Shown in pieces: positions 62,301-64,000 of a stretch of DNA of 64,000 nt. The first letter of the stretch is position 1; the number at the start of each line of letters is the position of its first letter. The DNA lies in contig CAZLQZ010000005.1 in NCBI GenBank assembly GCA_964561995.1, positions 1 to 64,000 on the forward strand. The letters are read 5' to 3'. Below the pieces are notes generated by a model. The model ran no database searches and was not told where the DNA came from. It saw nothing but the letters and a program-made list of their open reading frames with translations. Source of the stretch: JABIAG01 sp964561995 (GTDB taxonomy: Archaea; Nanobdellota; Nanobdellia; Woesearchaeales; JABIAG01). The translations under genes were made by a program, and so were the position numbers.

Positions 62301-64000
62301 ATATATACTTACAACGCAACAATAAATGATACAAGTGGAAACGAAATTTCTACAGAAACTAGGACATTAACAGTAGATACGACTGCACCAACAATTCAAA
62401 TTACAAACCCAGATGAAAATAGTTTCCAAGGATATAATATTTCTTTAACAGCAAATGTAAATGATGCACTTATTGGAGTAGATTCTGTTTTATTCCAAAT
62501 TATTAATACTCTTGGAGATGCAGTATTCAATTATACAGACAACTCTGGTCCATACTCGGCAATATGGGAAAGCTTAGGATTCCCAGACGAACAAAATTAT
62601 ACGATATTAGTTACAGCTAGTGATACTCTAGGTAATATTAACAGTGAAAATCATTCATTCACATTAGACAATACTAATCCCGCAATTACATTCAATGATC
62701 CAGATGAAACTTATCATAATATTGATACAATTGTAAATATAACATTCCAAAATCATAACTTGAATTATACTAATTATACAATTACAAATTCAACAGGTGG
62801 AATAGTATTAGCTAACGAGTCAACTCATCCAGGAATTGTACAATTATATTCAACATCAGATCAATTAGAAATTACAACATTACCAGATGGGAATTATACA
62901 ATTACAACATTTGTTTTAGACCAAGCAAATAATACTAATATAGACGCGACATGGTTTATTATTGACAATACAGAACCAATTGTAACATTATTCATCAACG
63001 ATACTTCATTAGAATTCGGAACAGGATTTAATTATGTAGATTGGAACGTTACTGAAAATAACTTGAATTCACAAGTAATCAATATAACATATCCAGACGG
63101 ATCAGTTGTAACAACTTCAATAGACGATAATTTTAATTTATTATTCGGACCAAGTAACTTGACACAAACAGGAACATATACAGTTAAAGTAACTGTTACT
63201 GACTTAGCAGGAAATGTTAATGTAACTCAACAAACATTCACAATTACTGATACAATTAATCCAACATTACAATTTGTAGAACCAACTCCAGTAGATTATA
63301 CAATTACAAATATAGCAACTCAAACAATTAACGTAACACACAACGAAACCAACCCAGAAACATTAACATTAATTGTTGACGGAACAATTAATTCAACACA
63401 AGCATATTTGGGAACTAATTCAAATATTACTTTAACTTTTGCAGAAGGAACTCACACTTACAATGTAACAATCAATGATACAACTGGAACAAAAAGTTAC
63501 ACAGAAACAAGAACAATTACAATTGACTTAACAGAACCAGTTGTGGACTTATCTATCAATGATACAACGGTAGAATTAGGAACAGAATTTACATTAATTG
63601 ATTGGAATGTTACAGACTTGCATTTAGATACAACACATATTAATGTATCATATCCAAATGGAACTATAATTTCAACAACATCAGATGATAACTTAGACTT
63701 ACTATTCGGACCTAACAATTTGACAACAGTGGGTATATATGAAGTAATTGTTTGGAGTAATGATTCAGCAGGAAATGTTAACATAACAACAGCAACATTC
63801 AATGTAATCGATACTAACTTGCCTCAAATAGCATTTGTAAATCCAACACCAGGAAATAAATCATATCTTAATAATCCAAATGTAATAATTAATACAACAC
63901 ATTCAGATAATGGACCAGACACATTAGTTTTCTACATAGATGGAAATGTAAATGAAACATTTAGTTATTCAAACGGATTTACTAATTGGACAAGAACATT
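47328..64000 (+). CDS. giant Ig-repeat surface protein, 3' end beyond the window
   Basis: One frame stays open from a GTG at 47328 (six G 6 bases upstream) to the window end: more than 5,557 codons. A membrane helix/signal anchor (about 20-42; LSVILLILSVLVLFTPGITG) points to export. Residues 43-780 are beta-rich and include a Lys-rich linker (about 465) and two domains of the LY(K/R)C..W...C type; a third lies near residue 2045. Residues 780-3400 hold three CNGGSC...CRAID modules and a DUF11-like domain, all split by inserts. From about 3,700 on there are Thr/Asn/Ile-rich Ig-like repeats with DTxxP starts and TFNVQDT ends. Abundant N-x-S/T suggests glycosylation. Probably a cell-surface adhesin or sheath protein; the C-terminal anchor is not visible. 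Confidence 0.85.
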   Translation, partial: MSIINPINSIGSFLKKEERVLESLSVILLILSVLVLFTPGITGKVTYQESLTYSQEKTYNFEETIEDITISGTFIPSGTFNIYKNDLLIFNGSSRIINTSNYKSGEININVSYIDNKWDPENDGIEPTNGVIDFEIISDTPQEKTQLCTIWRVDALDTDDSYIKCNGNTRCCNYFELEPSNSEWNSSFEIYHGLYDNSYNNYVSGKILYISPGKPIVLTSEFATLNADFYENKSNFKINIEKFLAKDLTLFYEIENSIVEITNITYQALLLNEGEKIIKVDVEGISGQKEIVLNTYFNSTITSQIIENKSYDIEVLMNGFINKIFYENVYVEQDINYEIEIEELKDIVNTNIEGEQATRSFKINTDNDKGYFVINTTSSKLYRCEDWRRLKCREWQIYQILTPELNNISFYDEKNIFAEVGYDIKTITIGDETITARVKNSKNKTTNFNIVVKEEEDSLFGSQEKKDKKNKDKKTSKRTVTISTDLKKVQEITLEGVTSNNIDIGIEDVNKTNTTFISMYAIDPTEIDFETATVTVNATGNKLYKCNSWNFTNQECKVIKNCTDKKDEKGNFICTINSGWKEFMDVIPGKIYSFNITPDDPGFGEYNIIFGAPYCNNSGESPCIVSSDLLQCAGAQLSPGPEPNQPNTIDSCTDSPSIGTCHSDESVENITITSLNDSTFKIANTIQVDYTVWCWGTADRVALYYTNSTSSINWKRITLGNPTCSAGGISETFSENFTLDNINGTHAIRAINKYNSDINSECDGSDYTDYDDVVFFVQQGNEQPTTPTSITCDGGTCNDVFAEEVNINCSGSIDNDADIITYVIESSLGNNFISNDQELSEQKHFAGTTAQSTTYNFNTCNYGTDCWAYENDVDQFPFGGSTANRNDHVEPTSTEYGYISNDDTNQWATDDPGNSDEMLLWLEYNINISESPISDITSIDLAFSGNTDGSATTYSIWILKDGLDWQTDTNWVQLGSTTSVTQDVDTWINRSITSSISDYINSGTGLITWAVFSNRASEDMRVNYVEIKVNYETSNDNDYSENWIEYFSINGREFNAIDNITIQTQISYYNPTGSSTTGNTRPDLEIGIWDGTSYNTNNYCNLISNYGDSASSVNYNCSITTTNSTILNIWETPTNRKIKVRGIYLDTESGNDDTINWTGLWASINGEGWIEIANQSETNDYTWNISNYDDQSNIDLRCKAIDLDGGNSYSDYYSPGINFSILNTPPNSAPSTPTSISCNGGSCNNIFSEEIEIECSGSIDSNTDDISYYIDAYYDQGNCENIGSCNSCSDQTSCGDCSGASCSWSSGETLKLGTWTNTLGTFDATPTLNTWTGISFNNEVFSDGEYTQNANDIDIDLSTGGHYLVLYTIRITTDYGDRLGWETKLSLAGSDVPGSFGSCYTRSSTNDDAICSGSAIINANSGDDIRTELVYRTSNGDQTATIVANHASIQIIKLDDSWDYLRLEKSANQQLSTPNNWYDITWETENEKDSGSFTHSTNSGEITLEQAGHYLISSGAAFTASSSGRSAFEIRTSLGGSISEYGTSYSFTRGSTDHVEGNPNYITIFEAAEDDVLFIEMTDTQSETALTSNTNEANMGIQIVKLPDSANYYRAHGDSAKDPTTSTTTPTKFNMIDTEDEEDFAFNGNSATGDISIQSNYEGDYLFMFSGTGTRPDTASGVRSIPYLEWYKDGSSMNLGGLGWYSRGQQGSYDCFEGGSSSGVVINGSGTSTFNLYGYHLGDDPDTDRLDANEYGITAVRLNDFFTSGCLGSLNCDQLNDETSCDGCDQCNWSSNTQWNTIGNHSSSNSLTWNISEIHDQSNVDLKCRAIDLTGSNTYSNYFDPSINITIGDTGTPYLTLSSGNDGRQYNLSETAVLLLNVSSNRAIQSVIANITKPDQSIETIQLSLIGQSYQYDYSNLTLAGIYNIVYYANISTGLYNFTTSYFERTTYHNGMDCIDEEQFPVNTTVEILNNVSGILDLRLNVTGGRVRWLNVNDFNSSSEKTLLKLNINALDDNMEPSDWQYYAIDLSEIDLANVTMYIEAVNTRLLKCQEWNFTNQSCEGSWVETRNDLIPGQIYNITIYPGDPAFTEDANPFTTSGNGTLAVGATQDNINLGRSYNLSRTFLTARFHGAATITTSSITPDVHTGTVHFLNETDIQINRESGTTYDARASWSIIEAENIRVCSFNNSWATGDENDNVDISSCSYSLPSNYNEKCFVEVHGNTRSPSTDRDCFTTTRIVANITSQSNVNLQRDATTAGCTGTTPATTQGFVICLIDESNVTTGFLDNENIEDGNTISISKTIDSTNSFLTFNYLVNDDGLEQTNVRGQLNNTDLIFSRNSAGTTPGLVDLRWYVIEFAGSGLREENTFSGINSDTQIESDLTKSFNLSRTLLWCSDNYNGGEGTAYPRVPWTYTFVNETRIVTNRGRTGGSSHTSEHTCQVMQWPLKSVFFLPTAPNVTMLTTDNILYAIDETVLVFASVATEGTIDSVYAEITNPNSSSEMINLIYNNLTARYEGDYSSTTELGMYTIKIIANNSLGGINDSEITTFKVTQPNMSISKSDSPDPVQIGDVINYQIDYNVTIEQGIVLLEFQNATLVTNNTHFDYSPQMIETNEGTLIIAYESQPGSNLDIYVSRSLDKGKTWSAPIQVTDETEDDQVPNIFSDADENILISYSHTTGAGNGDIWIVNSSDDGLTWNEPYVVVENASLNEFESAIEQDLSETYYVTYTASVDGDTEIFIVSSSTYTGGWSNPIQLTNNTVNDYDVEVVVNNNIFYFAWAPSGSPDFQEIYFANLTAPFSFGQLEQTKKQITNNDIYDYETSINIDNNGYIYIGWVGLLNTSQEVNSEYDRTSNEIFIGTSFDNGNSFDIRQITDNDYSDAYPGIVQTGSSGLYYLSFLNPNRGDLDVVFAQRVFSPLDAVSVTINDTVPEYISVENIGQGGILSNGVITWNFDVIYAGENDFVSWVGRVNETLVNESMIYNNASAIYYDKLNRFIGIVNTTTNTTVIDTIPPTVLNLIPIFQQIINQSSQVTITANVTDNALVDSVFADITYANLTNEVVQMRYNSTTSLYEYDLGILIDLGGYNYTIFTNDTSNNINNTESTYFIVGNDKASTPTNITCNGESCTGIFNTTIDLNCSGSVDPNGDLITYHVEVLYAPQRGNKSILNSQFESDNDNFVYIDDLYGTSSPIQAQGVRESNVNCASGFCLNINLNENSPIVGTTFSGGWNRSFNITNHPTSIRVSFDYSMRLNDLTESNEYVRIYYHNITDNSSVMGPVLMGVAGTDGSDELTSGTITYETQLYLGEYNFDAGCLLSTNEANENGECWIDNILIEEINTSQTEKEWFEVGSHIENEAFNWNVFDEKPQSGVNFRCRAIDNGSYIYSDYYTLNSNGTIIEDVQNPKWFNNKSGPGTYSKGGLHQLNITWTDNGFFNSILIEHNFSGTPINDTYSGSNINDYFLNYYDLPVGTYYWKSYANDTSGNKNETSMFIYNVEKGITNITLLINGSTNDYEQNITFDANITCVLNFNESVNLTQDGVVIETEYSQLQNISTYSSAGSFIINCSFEENENYTGSQDNSYIIATDGIGPNVNQTYPLNNYYNDSSDPFELIFNCLTTDDLGLVNISLYITNSSNESLSLYDTSLISGTENSSSWLINLTNGNYGWNCLAYDNSGNLEWGELRDLKINFSDNIAPNITNITTIPTGPTFNNGTNVTTPINFTSSEYPINVTFTLYNETGDIIEIVGPIEINNPLNLPINYSFPGGNLPDGNYTLNMTTTDSNNNSEEFFIITYIVDSTTPNILFVNPTPINNTITNQATQILNATHIELYPDKLKLIIDGNENESSSYSNGFTNYTKTFSEGTHTYYYIANDSAANIGQTETRTITIDLTEPQVNIFINNTTIEYGQETIRIDWNVTELYPDTQYINITLPNGTIITQSFNDSIDEVLGPLNLTELGTYDIIIFTNDTAGNVNITTATFNVQDTIGPILNYTEPTPEQNTITNVATQIINVTHTENNPDTLVITNDGIVNKSVPYSNDYSNFTLTFTEGTHTYNITINDTTGNTISTETRTITIDLTEPQVDLFVNDTIIEYGQETIFIDWNVTELYPDTQYINITLPNGTIITQSFNDSINEVLGPLNLTELGTYEITIFANDTAGNVNTTTTTFSVTDTINPEIAFINPTPINNLNTSTATQTISIAHNESLPDKLTLVINGIVNQSTSYISGITNYTLTFSDGIYTYNATINDTSGNEISTETRTLTVDTTAPTIQITNPDENSFQGYNISLTANVNDALIGVDSVLFQIINTLGDAVFNYTDNSGPYSAIWESLGFPDEQNYTILVTASDTLGNINSENHSFTLDNTNPAITFNDPDETYHNIDTIVNITFQNHNLNYTNYTITNSTGGIVLANESTHPGIVQLYSTSDQLEITTLPDGNYTITTFVLDQANNTNIDATWFIIDNTEPIVTLFINDTSLEFGTGFNYVDWNVTENNLNSQVINITYPDGSVVTTSTNDQVDITFGPVNLTQTGTYTVKVTVTDLAGNVNVTQQTFTVQDTINPTLQFVIPTPAQNTITNIATQTINVTHNETNPETLTLIVDGTINSTQAYSGYNSNITLTFAEGTHTYNVTINDTTGAETYTETRTITIDLTEPVVDLFINDTTVELGTEFTLIDWNVTELYLDTAYINITYPNGLILTTSVDDLVNIILGPNNLTQLGEYSVIVFTNDSAGNVNITTATFNVQDTIGPRLNYTEPTPEQNTITNVATQIINVTHTENNPDTLVITNDGIVNKSVPYSNDYSNFTLTFTEGTHTYNITINDTTGNTISTETRTITIDLTEPQVDLFINDTIIEYGQETILIDWNVTELYPDTQHINITLPNGTIITQSFNDSINEVLGPLNLTELGTYEITIFANDTAGNVNTTTTTFSVTDTINPEIAFINPTPINNLNTSTATQTISIAHNESLPDKLTLVINGIVNQSTSYISGITNYTLTFSDGIYTYNATINDTSGNEISTETRTLTVDTTAPTIQITNPDENSFQGYNISLTANVNDALIGVDSVLFQIINTLGDAVFNYTDNSGPYSAIWESLGFPDEQNYTILVTASDTLGNINSENHSFTLDNTNPAITFNDPDETYHNIDTIVNITFQNHNLNYTNYTITNSTGGIVLANESTHPGIVQLYSTSDQLEITTLPDGNYTITTFVLDQANNTNIDATWFIIDNTEPIVTLFINDTSLEFGTGFNYVDWNVTENNLNSQVINITYPDGSVVTTSIDDNFNLLFGPSNLTQTGTYTVKVTVTDLAGNVNVTQQTFTITDTINPTLQFVEPTPVDYTITNIATQTINVTHNETNPETLTLIVDGTINSTQAYLGTNSNITLTFAEGTHTYNVTINDTTGTKSYTETRTITIDLTEPVVDLSINDTTVELGTEFTLIDWNVTDLHLDTTHINVSYPNGTIISTTSDDNLDLLFGPNNLTTVGIYEVIVWSNDSAGNVNITTATFNVIDTNLPQIAFVNPTPGNKSYLNNPNVIINTTHSDNGPDTLVFYIDGNVNETFSYSNGFTNWTRT
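49677..50990 (+). repeat. CNGGSC...CRAID module, copy 1, with insert
   Basis: The N half (to about 49815) reads PTSITCDGGTCNDVF and INCSGSIDNDADIITYVI. The C half (from about 50809) reads EGWIEIANQSETNDYTWNIS and DLRCKAIDLDGGNSYSDYY. Between them are about 335 residues of different, beta-rich sequence, probably including two jelly-roll-like domains. In the usual short form of such modules the two halves would be adjacent. Confidence 0.6.
51010..52870 (+). repeat. CNGGSC...CRAID module, copy 2, with insert
   Basis: N half: PTSISCNGGSCNNIF and IECSGSIDSNTDDISYYIDA. C half (from about 52702): NTQWNTIGNHSSSNSLTWNI and DLKCRAIDLTGSNTYSNYF. The insert of about 500 residues is bordered on both sides by short Cys-rich segments (QTSCGDCSGASCSW at about 51200; ETSCDGCDQCNWSS at about 52660). 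It contains at least three beta-sandwich-like units, each with a GGHYLVLYT or GHYLISSGA type strand. Confidence 0.6.
54990..56295 (+). repeat. DUF11-like domain split by a BNR/Asp-box propeller
   Basis: The first half (about 54990-55075) reads ISKSDSPDPVQIGDVINYQI, the classic DUF11 opening. The second half (about 56078-56295) reads VTINDTVPEYISVENIGQGG, VITWNF and IYNNASAIY, the classic DUF11 end. Between them about 334 residues carry three Asp-boxes, SLDKGKTW (55233-55256), SSDDGLTW (55392-55415) and SFDNGNSF (55905-55928), with QVTDETED and QITDNDYSD strands, as in sialidase-type beta-propellers. No catalytic sialidase residues were identified. Confidence 0.7.
56660..57500 (+). repeat. CNGGSC...CRAID module, copy 3, with insert
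   Basis: N half: PTNITCNGESCTGIF and LNCSGSVDPNGDLITYHVEV. C half (from about 57348): KEWFEVGSHIENEAFNWNVF and NFRCRAIDNGSYIYSDYY. The insert of about 180 residues looks like one jelly-roll domain of the carbohydrate-binding type (ILNSQFESDNDNF at its start; CWIDNILIEEI at its end). Confidence 0.6.
59250..60849 (+). repeat. 757-codon super-repeat, first copy of near-identical block
   Basis: This 1,600-bp stretch recurs 2,271 bp downstream (757 codons, frame kept). Roughly the first 490 bp differ by scattered, mostly silent changes. From about 59737 to 60849 no difference from the second copy was seen. It encodes a set of Ig-like domains (TITIDLTEPQVDLFVNDT; NPEIAFINPTPINN; DTTAPTIQITNPDENSFQGY). 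Confidence 0.85.
61521..63120 (+). repeat. 757-codon super-repeat, second copy
   Basis: Second copy of the block at 59250-60849. After 63120 the two copies diverge sharply for about 30 bp (TSTNDQVDI against TSIDDNFNL). They then continue at lower but clear similarity to about 63800, so the true period is 757 codons and the identical part is only a section of it. Confidence 0.85.

Noticed and set aside
59250..63120. Possible CRISPR or transposon-type repeat
   Set aside because: Repeats are long, in frame, multiples of three and encode recurring Ig-like domains. There are no short direct repeats with unique spacers, terminal inverted repeats or a transposase.
49634..63802. Many short frames on the minus strand and one on the plus strand (49846-50094) within the giant gene
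   Set aside because: They lie antisense to or out of frame with a continuous 5,557-codon frame of consistent protein character, have Val/Leu/Ser-rich or low-complexity translations typical of antisense reading, and two are copies of each other only because the underlying DNA is repeated.
1..64000. tRNA or rRNA genes
   Set aside because: No GC-rich island or T-loop-like GTTCGAATC segment with a matching acceptor stem was noticed. A covariance-model scan could not be run.

Overview
The window is a very A+T-rich archaeal chromosome segment. Archaeal markers are an L1-L10(P0)-L12(P1) ribosomal cluster whose L12 ends in GLGALFG, an archaeal/eukaryal-type prolyl-tRNA synthetase with a C-terminal Cys domain and a terminal Tyr, a Dph2-type diphthamide protein, and TATA boxes (TTTATATA-like) centred about 25-28 nt before many start codons, as expected for leaderless mRNAs. 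Compact gene packing, many small zinc-ribbon proteins and giant Thr/Asn/Ile-rich surface proteins suggest a DPANN lineage (Woesearchaeota/Pacearchaeota-like). That placement is an inference, not shown. Two runs of exactly 100 N (25462-25561, 45672-45771) are assembly gaps and each interrupts a gene. No tRNA, rRNA, CRISPR array or insertion sequence was recognised.

Layout. 1-7.8 kb: SppA peptidase, a zincin-like protein, a secreted membrane-anchored subtilase, an unknown protein, a U32 peptidase/TrhP-like protein and a GNAT acetyltransferase. 7.8-9.2 kb: a decaying toxin-antitoxin-like patch (frameshifted small gene, intact zinc-finger/AbrB protein, antitoxin relic) and a second GNAT. 9.2-13.5 kb: a Cys-rich possibly radical-SAM protein translationally coupled to a protein with two ParB-like modules, divergent from an HhH-GPD (DNA glycosylase-like) Fe-S protein. 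13.5-19.1 kb: a GAF-PAS sensor without kinase, a shortened Dph2-like protein, and a CaCA exchanger coupled to a P-type Ca2+-ATPase. 19.1-26.6 kb: unknown proteins, ProS, a gap and a second CaCA exchanger. 26.7-33.3 kb: a glycogen cluster (HTH regulator, GT4, GH57, small Lys-rich protein, GT3 glycogen synthase, debranching enzyme). 33.3-40.3 kb: an NAD salvage locus (HD protein, NadK, NMNAT-Nudix fusion, NadE, PncA, PncB, radical SAM protein, NrtR regulator) with repeated operator-like inverted repeats GTGTA-N5-TACAC. 40.4-43.9 kb: tRNA-dihydrouridine synthase, zinc-ribbon proteins, a GH15 glucoamylase operon and a symmetric divergent promoter. 43.9-47.2 kb: ribosomal L1/L10/L12 and a coiled-coil protein.

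47.3 kb to the end is one open reading frame of more than 5,557 codons that runs off the window. It encodes a giant exported protein built of Ig-like repeats. Several of its domains are split by other domains: a DUF11-like domain is interrupted by a BNR/Asp-box propeller, and a CNGGSC...CRAID module occurs three times, each time with a different insert. Near its end lies a 757-codon super-repeat, part of which is identical at DNA level over about 1.1 kb.

Together the genes suggest a cell that stores and mobilises glycogen, salvages nicotinamide/nicotinate under NrtR control, exports calcium by two routes and invests heavily in surface proteins. The most novel parts are the nested-domain giant protein, the ParB/HhH-GPD/Cys-rich cassette and the NrtR regulon that includes a radical SAM gene.
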